Assembly (NCBI GenBank): GCA_963817855.1
Contig: CAWFQA010000002.1
Coordinates: 124,001 to 188,000, forward strand
DNA from: JAKAAZ01 sp963817855
Lineage (GTDB): Bacteria > Acidobacteriota > Terriglobia > Terriglobales > Acidobacteriaceae
Reading direction: 5' to 3'
DNA length: 64,000 nt
Shown: one piece after another, positions 1-8,170 of the stretch
How the letters are laid out: the number at the start of each line of letters is the position of its first letter
How positions within the stretch are numbered: position 1 is the first letter of the stretch
Translations under genes and position numbers: made by a program
The notes under the pieces: generated by a model
What the model was told of the DNA's origin: nothing
The model's database searches: none
Seen by the model: only the letters and a program-made list of their open reading frames with translations

Positions 1-2
1 GA

Positions 3-95
3 AACTCGACCCTGATCGACGCCAGACGTCCTGTCCTGCTGCCGCGGGTAGTTGCCAAGAGGATGTTAAGGAAACTGGCCACATGGGTCGGTTGA
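3..95 (+). CDS. 3' end of an upstream gene (partial)
   Basis: Frame 3 is open from the left edge to a TGA at 93-95, giving about 30 residues that are basic and mildly hydrophobic. It ends 25 bases before the flippase start, which is the spacing expected inside the same polysaccharide operon. There is too little sequence to name a family. It could also be a chance open frame. Confidence 0.3.
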   Translation, partial: NSTLIDARRPVLLPRVVAKRMLRKLATWVG

Positions 96-120
96 CGATC
101 TGTTTCAATTGTTAACTTCA

Positions 121-1506
121 ATGTCATCCATCTCCCCATCCCTGATCGAACGGTCCCGTGAGTTTCTTTCGTTGAGTGCGGGCCGTACACGCACGCTGCG
201 GACCAATTTCGCCTGGAATGCTGTCGGCAGCGGCGTCTTCGCGATGAGTCAATGGGGCATTCTCATTATTTTCGCGAAACTCGGAAGCGCTACTCTCGTC
301 GGTCAGTTGGTCTATGGACTTGCCCTGGCGTCGCCTCTGTTTGTGGTGGCTGGTCTTCAACTGCGCTCGATTCAGGCTACGGACCCTGAAGGCAGGCATT
401 CGGTCGGCCAATACCTCGGGCTACGAGCTGTCACGACCCTCGCCGCCCTCCTCGTTGCGAGTGCGATCGCGGCTGCCATGTGGGTCATCGGCAGTCAATT
501 GACTCTGATTGTGCTGTTCTGGGCGCTCTCCAAGGCCGTCGATTCGGGAAGCGATGCTCTCTACGGCCTCTTTCAGCAGTCCGAACGAATGGATTACGTG
601 GGATTTTCTCTTACTCTGCGCGGCATTCTGTCGGTGGCTAGCGTCGCGCTTCTGTTTCGCGCCAGCCGCTCTGCCCCGCTTGCGCTGGGAGGTCTCGTAA
701 TCACCTGGGCCGCGGCCTTCATCTTGTTTGACGTCCCCATGGCGCGTAATCTGCTCAGCCATCGTAAACCCTCGGCCTTTACGCCCGGAAGGGTGGCTGA
801 AACACTCCGTCTGGTGCTAGATAGGCGACAGTTGATGCCGCTCTGTCTGGAAGCCGCGCCGCTGGGAATCGTAGCTTTTCTGTTGACGATTCAGGCGCAG
901 ATTCCTCGGTACGTCGTGGTGGGTTTGCTGCACCCTCGCGCGCTCGGTCTATTTGCGGCCGCTGCCTACCTCACCTTCGTAGGGTCGATACTCGTCAATT
1001 CGCTAGGCGCGCCCGCATGCGTGCGGCTTGCACAATACCACGTTACTGGATCGCGTTCTGGGTTTCGCCGACTCATGACAAAGTTGATTCTTGTGGCGGC
1101 AGTGCTTGGCGTTGCTGGAATCCTGATTGCCGCATTCGCCGGCGGCCGTATTCTGACTTTGCTCTACACCCATGAGTACTCGGGAATGGCCGGTGTCTTG
1201 ACCATACTATGTGCGGCCAGTGCTCTCTCCTTTATCGCATCCTTTCTGGGTTACGGCATGACGGCCCTGCGGCGTTTCAATATCCAGGTTCCCATCTTTG
1301 TGGCCGTAGCTCTAATTACGCTTATTAGCTGCTATTTCCTGACCCGGAGCTATGGGCTGATGGGAACGGCTGTTGGCATTTTGATCGGCAACCTGGCTCA
1401 GCTGGTCATGAGTGCGGCGGTCGTCTGGCGAACGTCTCAACGGAACAGCAAGATGACGGCCTCTGGATCGCGCGAAGCTATCGGAACGGCGGAAAGCCTG
1501 TTATGA
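121..1506 (+). CDS. Polysaccharide flippase (Wzx/MATE-like membrane protein)
   Basis: A 461-residue integral membrane protein with about 12 hydrophobic segments spread over the whole chain, a short polar N-terminus and a basic loop near residue 220. This is the layout of Wzx/MurJ-type flippases, which move lipid-linked sugar repeat units across the inner membrane. Residues 25-50 (start of the first helix, followed by the FAKLG stretch) resemble the polysaccharide biosynthesis protein family. An alternative TTG start lies at 109; I prefer ATG 121, although neither has a clear Shine-Dalgarno. The stop overlaps the next gene's ATG (ATGA at 1503-1506), so the two are translationally coupled. The substrate is unknown. 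The position at the head of a glycosyltransferase cluster supports export of an exopolysaccharide repeat unit. Confidence 0.8.
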   Translation: MSSISPSLIERSREFLSLSAGRTRTLRTNFAWNAVGSGVFAMSQWGILIIFAKLGSATLVGQLVYGLALASPLFVVAGLQLRSIQATDPEGRHSVGQYLGLRAVTTLAALLVASAIAAAMWVIGSQLTLIVLFWALSKAVDSGSDALYGLFQQSERMDYVGFSLTLRGILSVASVALLFRASRSAPLALGGLVITWAAAFILFDVPMARNLLSHRKPSAFTPGRVAETLRLVLDRRQLMPLCLEAAPLGIVAFLLTIQAQIPRYVVVGLLHPRALGLFAAAAYLTFVGSILVNSLGAPACVRLAQYHVTGSRSGFRRLMTKLILVAAVLGVAGILIAAFAGGRILTLLYTHEYSGMAGVLTILCAASALSFIASFLGYGMTALRRFNIQVPIFVAVALITLISCYFLTRSYGLMGTAVGILIGNLAQLVMSAAVVWRTSQRNSKMTASGSREAIGTAESLL

Positions 1507-2720
1507 ACATTGCTTTCGTTTCCAAGGAGTGTCCACCCTCGCCACGCTCTTGTGGCATAGGGACCTACGTCTGGGAAACAGGTCGAGCGCTGGCGCGCAT
1601 CGGTCACAACGTGACGATCCTCGCAGCGTCGGACGACGGTACTTCAACATCATCGATGCCGTACCCCCGGATCACCGTCGTTCGCCTGCCCGATGACGAA
1701 CTCGGCACCGAGAAACGGAACATTGTTGCTCGATCCCTTAGTGCTCCACTCGCTCATGGCATTGCTTACCGCAGACGAATTGCGGAATGGATTGCAACCC
1801 TGGCCGCCAAAAATCAGTTCGACATCATTGAATTCCCAGGGTTTCGGGGCGAGTCCGCGGTCTGGCTCGATGGGCAGCGTTCCATTCCCATGATAGTGCG
1901 GATGCACGGCCTCAGTGCGGGTACAGATGCGACGTGGAAAACTCGTCTATCTGCGACAAGGCGTCTCCAGTTCACTTGGGAACGCCAGGAATTACGGGCT
2001 GCCGACCTCATTACTGTCGTATCTGAGCACGAAGCATCCGTAGTGCGTGCGCGATTCGGCGGCGATCGTATGCAAGTTGTGCATAACAGCATCGATACGG
2101 GCCGGTGGAGAAAGCTGTCCGCAGAGGCCCCACAAGAAATAGATTCGAATGACATTCTGTTCGTGGGCAGTTTACTCACCCAGAAGGGTATCTTCGTACT
2201 CCTGCGGGCCGCCGAACTCTTGCGGCACACTGGCTGGCGAGGTCGGCTGATCCTGGCCGGACGGACCACTCCCCACTTCGACCGGTTTATTCGCCTGCGG
2301 GCTGCTGTGGGCATGAAACTGCCGGATTGGGTCGTGCATCTGGGGATTTGCCAGCGGGAGCGCTTAGCCGGCCTGTACCGCGATGCCGCTGTCTGCTGTT
2401 TTCCGTCCCTAGCCGATGCCTTCTCCTACACCTGCCTTGAGGCGATGGCGTGCGGGGGACTTGCGGTCGGCTCATCGAGAACCGGGATGACCGAGGTGCT
2501 TGCCGACACTTGCGGATTTTTGGCTTCCCCAGGAGACGTTACCGGGCTTGTCACAGTGCTTGGGTTGGCACTCTCGATGGACGAAGCTGAACGTACGCGA
2601 ATGAAGGAGGCCGCGCAGCAAAGGGCCCGCGAGAAGTTCGATCACGACATCATCATCCCCAAACTACTGGATGTTTATAGAGAAGCAGCTCGCTTATCAG
2701 ACCAGAGAAATCGATGCTGA
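1503..2720 (+). CDS. Glycosyltransferase family 4
   Basis: A 405-residue cytoplasmic enzyme with the GT-B fold. The N-terminal Rossmann half begins with a GT4-type start (NIAFVSKECPP, then the glycine-rich CGIGTYV loop). The C-terminal half has the donor-site signature: residues near 215-225 read ILFVGSLLTQKG, and a later ExAMACGG segment is followed by a second acidic residue (the EX7E arrangement). It presumably adds a sugar from a nucleotide-sugar donor to the lipid-linked repeat unit. It overlaps the flippase by 4 bases and the next gene by 7 bases, so it belongs to one tightly coupled operon. Donor and acceptor cannot be read from sequence. Confidence 0.88.
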   Translation: MNIAFVSKECPPSPRSCGIGTYVWETGRALARIGHNVTILAASDDGTSTSSMPYPRITVVRLPDDELGTEKRNIVARSLSAPLAHGIAYRRRIAEWIATLAAKNQFDIIEFPGFRGESAVWLDGQRSIPMIVRMHGLSAGTDATWKTRLSATRRLQFTWERQELRAADLITVVSEHEASVVRARFGGDRMQVVHNSIDTGRWRKLSAEAPQEIDSNDILFVGSLLTQKGIFVLLRAAELLRHTGWRGRLILAGRTTPHFDRFIRLRAAVGMKLPDWVVHLGICQRERLAGLYRDAAVCCFPSLADAFSYTCLEAMACGGLAVGSSRTGMTEVLADTCGFLASPGDVTGLVTVLGLALSMDEAERTRMKEAAQQRAREKFDHDIIIPKLLDVYREAARLSDQRNRC

Positions 2721-4171
2721 TCTACATCACCATTTGCATTACCGCATACCTGGTTTTCAAGATCCTGCGCGCGCCGCGCAGGGCGGATGCCACCGGGTAC
2801 CTGTTGGTGAGCGGCATCATTCCGCTCCCGCTGGTCATCGTCGGCAACACGGCAGAGGCCGCTGTATACTCGATCGACGTTTGCTTGTTCGCATACCTCG
2901 TGGCAAACGGCAGGTCGGCTTTGCGCTGCGTGACCCAACGTCGCTTGCTCGCCGCCGGGTTGGGAGCTCTTTTCGCTTCTGCCGTCCTGGCAACGTGCTC
3001 TGGCGTCTTCAATTTCTTATTTGTCGATCCTGGCGCGCTCAAATTTTATGCGTTCACTATCGTGAAGTTCTGGGAGTACGCTTTGCTGGCCGCGCTCCTT
3101 ATCGCCAGTAAACCGGACACGGTGCAATTGCGAAAAATCTGCGTGATCCTGCTGACAGGAATCCTCATTTACGAGATCCTCCACGCGCTCCACATCAGCG
3201 GTATTGTGCCCATGTCGGGTAAAGCGTATTTAGGGCCGAACGCCACCCCGATTCAGGCCGCCGACTTTTCGGATAGGACTGGGTGGTTCCTGACATCGTA
3301 TCGAGTCGTTATTGGAGGAACGGCCTCAATCGGCGCATGGTTCTCCCTCATGGTGTTTGAAGCATACCGAGGCAAGCTCAAGGCAGCGGCGGTTGTCACG
3401 GCGATCCTGTCGATCTTCTCGGTCATTGCGACCAGTTCCCGGTCCGACATTGCCGGATTAGTTGTCTCCGCGATTGTGTTTGCGTTGGTTACGCCGCCGC
3501 GGCGATGGAAGGTATATATTGGTGCCTCGGTCATGGTCTTCGGCCTCTATGCGGCCTTGCTCACATATTTCTTACCTGCGGCGAAAGAAGCTACAGAAAT
3601 GACTCGCCTTACCGCGCTTTGGAATCCGAAAGTACGCGCGGAAAGCTCCTACGCCGGCCGGTCGCACGACAGAAGTGCCATGCTAACGTACCTCCCAGAG
3701 CATCCTCGAGAGCTTATTATCGGGGTTGGTCCTGGCAACTTCCATTGGTATCAAGAGCAAGGGATAACGGTGAACTACTTTGGACACAATTCGTACCTGC
3801 AATGGACCGGAGAGCTGGGTATCGGCGGATTTATCCTGGTCATCACATGGTGCGGTTCCGTCTATCTGTACGCCAAGAAACGGCTACGGAGTCCAAATCG
3901 TATTTCCCGGCTGGCGGCTCGCACGTGCCTTGCGCTGATAGCTGGAAGAATGGTTGCAGCCTGGGGTGCCGAAAGCCTGTTTGGATCTACGGGAATGGGC
4001 TACTACAGCTTGTACATGGTGGGAATCCTCTATCTTCTCGTCTCGGTCGCATCGGATGTTGACGCAAGAAGCCTTCGCTCCCGCTTACAAGAAAAGGTGC
4101 TTCAGAAGAGCGAACAACATGGCGTCCCAACTTACGCCATGAAGGACAGAATCCAGTCAACCGTCGGCTAA
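2714..4171 (+). CDS. O-antigen polymerase/ligase-like membrane protein (Wzy type)
   Basis: A 485-residue polytopic membrane protein of about 11 helices. Near residues 315-365 there is a large soluble loop containing R/H-rich and GVGPGNF-type motifs, followed by GHNSYLQ. That order (a Wzy_C/O-antigen ligase loop with G-x-G-P-x-N-F and H-N-x-Y/W) is typical of the polymerase/ligase superfamily. It acts at the periplasmic face, joining repeat units or transferring glycan to an acceptor. It starts 7 bases inside the preceding GT4 gene. The basic C-terminal tail (about residues 445-485) is cytoplasmic. Sequence alone does not separate polymerase from ligase; position next to a flippase favours polymerase. 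Confidence 0.78.
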   Translation: MLIYITICITAYLVFKILRAPRRADATGYLLVSGIIPLPLVIVGNTAEAAVYSIDVCLFAYLVANGRSALRCVTQRRLLAAGLGALFASAVLATCSGVFNFLFVDPGALKFYAFTIVKFWEYALLAALLIASKPDTVQLRKICVILLTGILIYEILHALHISGIVPMSGKAYLGPNATPIQAADFSDRTGWFLTSYRVVIGGTASIGAWFSLMVFEAYRGKLKAAAVVTAILSIFSVIATSSRSDIAGLVVSAIVFALVTPPRRWKVYIGASVMVFGLYAALLTYFLPAAKEATEMTRLTALWNPKVRAESSYAGRSHDRSAMLTYLPEHPRELIIGVGPGNFHWYQEQGITVNYFGHNSYLQWTGELGIGGFILVITWCGSVYLYAKKRLRSPNRISRLAARTCLALIAGRMVAAWGAESLFGSTGMGYYSLYMVGILYLLVSVASDVDARSLRSRLQEKVLQKSEQHGVPTYAMKDRIQSTVG

Positions 4172-4201
4172 CAAAGCTGCCACCCTCATCAGTTCAAGCC
4201 T

Positions 4202-5194
4202 ATGAAGATTAGCGTGCTGATTCACAACCTGAACCGCGCCTCGGCCGTTGAGAGGTGCCTGTCTTCAGTGGCGAAGCAGGCTTTCCGGCCACTCGAAGTC
4301 GTGATCCTTGATGCTGGTTCTACGGACGATTCACCGCGGGCCATCGAGGATGCCCGCCAAGGTATGCTTTGTGCTGGCATTAAGGTCAAGGTCATTTCCT
4401 GCCCGCAAATGGGCGTGGCTGCTTCAAGAAACCTCGCGGCACGACATGCGTCAGGTGACCTACTTTGTTTCATCGACAACGATGCAGCCTTTGCCGCTCC
4501 CTATTGCCTCTCCCAAGCGGAAGAGAGGTTTGCCTGCAACACTCGTCTAGCCGTGGTCGCTTTCCAAGTGCTGAAAGCAGGTACGGACGAGATTGACCCC
4601 GTGACGTGGGTTTTCCGCCGCTCTAGCGCGCTCTGGTCCGCAAGAGAATTCAAAAGTTTCAATTTTGTCGGGACCGGTTTTTGCATTCGTGCGAAGGCTT
4701 TTTGGGAGGCCGGGGGCTTCTGGGACCATTTGCGGTATTCGCGCGAAGAAGAGGATCTGGCCATGGGATTGGTCGATAGGCAGTGGGAGCTGCTTTATTG
4801 TCCAGCCGTAGCCATTCGTCATTACCCGGAACAAAGTGGACGTATGTCACTTGCTGCGCGCCGGTGCACTGAACTCCGCAATGGACTTCTGGTTCTTTGG
4901 CATCGCTTACCCATGCCTGTTGCCGTACTCGCCATGACAGTGCGGATTTGCACGATGACGCTGACGGCTCGGCGCGAGGGAAATTCGGTGCGACTGTTGA
5001 TCCGGGCTGTGCCGCAAGCCGCGAAGGAATGGCGACGCTCGCATCTTCGACGATCACCGATCAAAATCAAGTCTGCATGGCAATATGCTGCTCTCCATTT
5101 TGTTACCAAATGGCATGAATCAGACATGTACGTCGCGGAGTGCGTCAATATAAATCACGCCATACAGAGGTCAAGCGAAATCGACGCGCTTTGA
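4202..5194 (+). CDS. Glycosyltransferase family 2
   Basis: A 330-residue GT-A enzyme. The N-terminus (VLIHNLNRASAVERCLSSV) and the DAGSTDDSP motif at about 40-48 are standard GT2 nucleotide-binding elements. FIDNDA near residue 90 supplies the metal-binding DxD, and FVGTGFCIRAKAF followed by an acidic EEEDL segment is the acceptor/catalytic base region. The C-terminal 90 residues are basic and amphipathic, which suggests peripheral membrane attachment. It begins 30 bases after the polymerase gene. Predicted to extend a lipid-linked oligosaccharide. Confidence 0.88.
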   Translation: MKISVLIHNLNRASAVERCLSSVAKQAFRPLEVVILDAGSTDDSPRAIEDARQGMLCAGIKVKVISCPQMGVAASRNLAARHASGDLLCFIDNDAAFAAPYCLSQAEERFACNTRLAVVAFQVLKAGTDEIDPVTWVFRRSSALWSAREFKSFNFVGTGFCIRAKAFWEAGGFWDHLRYSREEEDLAMGLVDRQWELLYCPAVAIRHYPEQSGRMSLAARRCTELRNGLLVLWHRLPMPVAVLAMTVRICTMTLTARREGNSVRLLIRAVPQAAKEWRRSHLRRSPIKIKSAWQYAALHFVTKWHESDMYVAECVNINHAIQRSSEIDAL

Positions 5195-5502
5195 CATTCC
5201 CGCTGCCCGCTTCTGGATCGACGGCCGCACGCACGTCGATATTAGCGAACCGCTGCGGTCACATTCGACTCCCCACAAAATGCCTTCGTCTGGCATGTAG
5301 AGCTTATCCGTGCGTTCGAACTGGAGTCTGGCGGATTTCCAACTCGATTGGCACCAGCGACTCACTTTGACTTTCCCGATAGGGATGCACGGATTGAGAC
5401 GGCCTCCCTCGCTGATTCAACCAAACCAGTCCATTTCCATGCTCGGCATCCTCACCGAGATGCACAGTCGTAGCACAATCCATACTCATCTGGAGTCAAC
5501 CT
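5195..5502 (+). other. Intergenic stretch before the UDP-sugar dehydrogenase, possible gene relic
   Basis: There are 308 bases without a convincing gene. One plus-strand frame continues past the GT2 stop with a protein-like run (FDIPAARFWIDGRTHVDIS) before stops appear, so this may be the eroded remainder of a larger gene. No clear promoter or terminator hairpin is visible. Confidence 0.3.
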
Positions 5503-6879
5503 ATGAAAATCAGCGTCGTTGGTCTCGGGTACGTAGGTACAGTGACGGCCGCCTGTTTGGCGGGCAAAGGACATTTCGTTTGGGGTGTGGATATCAGTCC
5601 CGATAAGGTCCGCATTATTAATGAGGGCGACTCGCCGATTGTCGAGAGCGGTCTCGGCGCCAAAGTGGCAGGAGAGCGCTTTGCGGGGCGGCTGCAGGCG
5701 ACCAGCGACATTAAGGAGGCACTCCGGGAAACTCAAATGTGTTTCATCGCCGTAGCTACACCAAGCCGTCCGAATGGGCAACTTGACCCAGCTCACCTCT
5801 TCCGTGCCGTCGAGCAAATTGCTCGTGCGCTCGCGAACCTAGGGCGATCCCAAATCGTGGTCGTACGAAGCAGCGTACTTCCATCTGCTCTGAAAGGCTG
5901 CAAAGAGATTGGTGACAGGATTGCTCCGGGAAAGATAAAGCTGTGCGTAAATCCCGAGTTTCTCCGCGAAGGCACGGCGATCCGTGACTTCTTGAACCCG
6001 CCCTTTACATTGATTGGCGTCGAGGAACCCACGTCTGAATTCATGCTGCGATCCCTTTATAGCGACTTCGCTTCACCCCTGTATGTATTGCCCCCTCAAG
6101 AAGCACTACTGGTGAAGTACGCGAGCAATGTTTACCACGCGATGAAGGTTGCGTTTGCTAACGAGATCGGCACTCTGTGCGAAAGCGCCGGTATCGATGG
6201 CCACGCGGTTATGTCTATGTTCTGTAGGGACAACCACTTGAATATCTCTGCGCGTTACCTGATGCCTGGATTCGCTTTTGGCGGCTCGTGCCTGCCAAAG
6301 GATCTGCGTGCAGTATTGCAGTTGGCGAAGCAATTGGATGTCGATCTACCCTTGATCAATGCCCTTTTGCCCAGCAATGAAAAGGTGATTGAGCGCGCTG
6401 TGCGCCAGGTGATTGCCTCTGGATCCCACCGTGTAGGTCTCATCGGGTTGAGTTTCAAGCCGAATACCGATGACTTGCGTGAGAGTCCCTATGTAGAAAT
6501 TGCCGAGCGGCTTTTGGGCAAAGGTTGCGACCTTAAGGTTTACGATCCGAACGTGTCATTAGCGCAGCTGAGGGGCGCCAACAAGGACTATATTGATCGG
6601 GCGATCCCCCATCTTTCCCGCCTGCTTGTACCATCGCTAGCCGATCTGGCCGGTTCGGAATTGCTAATCGTCGGTCATAATTACACGGAAGTCGCGGCTT
6701 TCATTGAGACGGCCGATTCGCCAGTTCTCAACCTCACCGACCAACATCCACGACCAACACTAAAGGAAGTCGCGGCTTTCATTGCGACGGCCGAATCGCC
6801 AGTTGCCGATTTCCCCCTCCACCATCCACAACCCGCTCTAAAGGAGGAAGGAACTTGGAGCCAGAGCGCAACATCCTAA
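5503..6879 (+). CDS. UDP-glucose/GDP-mannose 6-dehydrogenase family
   Basis: A 458-residue NAD-dependent sugar-nucleotide dehydrogenase that oxidises UDP-glucose (or GDP-mannose) to the uronate in two steps and so supplies acidic sugar to the polymer. The N-terminal NAD-binding motif is GLGYVGTVTAACLAGKGH. NPEFLREG and the catalytic cysteine in GGSCLPKD (about residue 265) are intact, as is the C-terminal GLSFKPNTDD domain. The last 60 residues are unusual: residues 396-421 are almost repeated at 422-447, from a 78-base tandem duplication that extends the protein beyond the usual end. The Shine-Dalgarno of the next gene lies in the second copy. The UDP/GDP preference cannot be settled from sequence. 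Confidence 0.9.
   Translation: MKISVVGLGYVGTVTAACLAGKGHFVWGVDISPDKVRIINEGDSPIVESGLGAKVAGERFAGRLQATSDIKEALRETQMCFIAVATPSRPNGQLDPAHLFRAVEQIARALANLGRSQIVVVRSSVLPSALKGCKEIGDRIAPGKIKLCVNPEFLREGTAIRDFLNPPFTLIGVEEPTSEFMLRSLYSDFASPLYVLPPQEALLVKYASNVYHAMKVAFANEIGTLCESAGIDGHAVMSMFCRDNHLNISARYLMPGFAFGGSCLPKDLRAVLQLAKQLDVDLPLINALLPSNEKVIERAVRQVIASGSHRVGLIGLSFKPNTDDLRESPYVEIAERLLGKGCDLKVYDPNVSLAQLRGANKDYIDRAIPHLSRLLVPSLADLAGSELLIVGHNYTEVAAFIETADSPVLNLTDQHPRPTLKEVAAFIATAESPVADFPLHHPQPALKEEGTWSQSATS
6688..6843 (+). repeat. Two-copy 78 bp in-frame tandem duplication
   Basis: Unit 1 is 6688-6765 and unit 2 is 6766-6843. Both begin GAAGTCGCGGCTTTCATTG and both end in codons for L-K. They encode 26-residue copies beginning EVAAFI and ending P-L-K or P-A-L-K. 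The first half is nearly identical in DNA, while the second half has diverged but keeps its length, so the duplication is old enough to have drifted and has stayed in frame. Confidence 0.85.
6841..6847 (+). promoter_or_regulatory. Shine-Dalgarno that fixes the TTG start of the next glycosyltransferase
   Basis: AAGGAGG sits 7 bases before TTG 6855, inside the coding sequence of the upstream dehydrogenase. It coincides with the last codon of the second 78 bp repeat unit. The equivalent position of the first unit reads AAGGAAG, so the duplication end provides the ribosome site. Confidence 0.7.
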
Positions 6880-8072
6880 TTATCGTGCAGAACCTACCGG
6901 TGCCGTTCGATCGGCGCGTGTGGCAGGAGGCAACCAGCCTGCAAAAGGCCGGCTTTGGAGTTGCCGTTGTCTGCCCCAAGAAGAAGATTTACACAAAGAG
7001 TTATGAGGAGCTTGAGGGCATTCATATCTACCGCTATTCCCTGATCTACGAGGCAAACGAGGGTGTGGCCGGATATCTTGTGGAATTCATTTACTGTTGG
7101 ATCGCCTCTCTGTGGTTGGCTATGAAGGCCTACATGCACCGCCCGTTCCATGCTATCCACGCTTGCAATCCTCCGGATACGTTCTTCGCACTTGCTCTGC
7201 TATTTCGGCCGCTCGGCATAAGGTTTGTTTTTGACCACCACGACTTATGCCCAGAGTTGTATGTTGCTAAGGGTGGCCGGCGCGGAGGATTCCTGCACCG
7301 TGCGCTGCTGATGTTAGAGCGCCTCACATTCCGCACGGCCGATGCTGTAATTTCTGTCAACCAATCGCATCGGGATATAGCGTTGCGGCGCGGAAGCGTT
7401 GATGCTTCCACGGTGGCCATTGTGCGTAGCGGGCCGCCGCGTACTTGGGCTGATCATTGTTCTGCCGAGCCCCAGCTGAAATGCGGACGCAGATACTTGG
7501 TTGTCTATCTTGGTGAAATGTGCCGACAGGACGGGGTAGATCATCTCATAAATGCGATTCGCTGCTACGCCGACTCTTATCCTAAAGATACTTTGTTCGC
7601 TCTCATTGGCGGCGGCCCCGATCAGCAACGCATAAAAGAACTGGCTCAGCAGCTGGAATTGAATGACTGGGTTCACTTTACCGGACGCGTGTCCAACGAA
7701 ATTCTTTGGCAGTATCTCGCAACCGCGGACGTATGTGTCGATCCAGATCCATATACCGAGTTTAACAATCTTTCCACCATGAACAAGATCGTCGAGTATT
7801 TGGCATTCGGGAAGCCTGTTGTGGCCTTCGATCTTAAGGAACATCGGCGTACAGCATCCGATGCTGCCTTGTACGTTGTGCCCAACAATGGTGCCGAATT
7901 AAGTATCGCCATACGCGATTTGCTCGTGGATGAAGAGCTTAGGCGGGACATGGGGTACCGGGGTCGGCTGCGCTTCCGTGCAAGCTTGGCGTGGGAGAAT
8001 TCGGAGCAAGAACTGGTTGCGTTGTATTCAAGACTACTCTGTACGGAACCCAGCTTGGTCAGGGTAGGTTAA
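6855..8072 (+). CDS. Glycosyltransferase family 4 (WbuB-like)
   Basis: A 405-residue GT-B enzyme. The start resembles the WbuB/WcaI branch of GT4: NLPVPFDRRVWQEATSLQ, followed by VVCPKK. FDHHDLCPELY (about residues 128-138) is also typical of this branch. The donor half contains YLGEMCRQDGVDHL, a glycine-rich GGGPD segment, and EYLAFGKPVVAFD. WbuB-type enzymes transfer N-acetylated amino sugars; that specificity is an inference from the family. It uses a TTG start set by a strong Shine-Dalgarno and overlaps the dehydrogenase gene by 25 bases. Confidence 0.87.
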   Translation: MEPERNILIIVQNLPVPFDRRVWQEATSLQKAGFGVAVVCPKKKIYTKSYEELEGIHIYRYSLIYEANEGVAGYLVEFIYCWIASLWLAMKAYMHRPFHAIHACNPPDTFFALALLFRPLGIRFVFDHHDLCPELYVAKGGRRGGFLHRALLMLERLTFRTADAVISVNQSHRDIALRRGSVDASTVAIVRSGPPRTWADHCSAEPQLKCGRRYLVVYLGEMCRQDGVDHLINAIRCYADSYPKDTLFALIGGGPDQQRIKELAQQLELNDWVHFTGRVSNEILWQYLATADVCVDPDPYTEFNNLSTMNKIVEYLAFGKPVVAFDLKEHRRTASDAALYVVPNNGAELSIAIRDLLVDEELRRDMGYRGRLRFRASLAWENSEQELVALYSRLLCTEPSLVRVG

Positions 8073-8170
8073 GGGTTCTTATCCAAGCATGCCGCAACGA
8101 TTTGCCTCGATTGCAAGCTAGGTCGCTGATTCTCGTTAACGCCATAGTGAAAGTACAGGAGGACTCTGCG

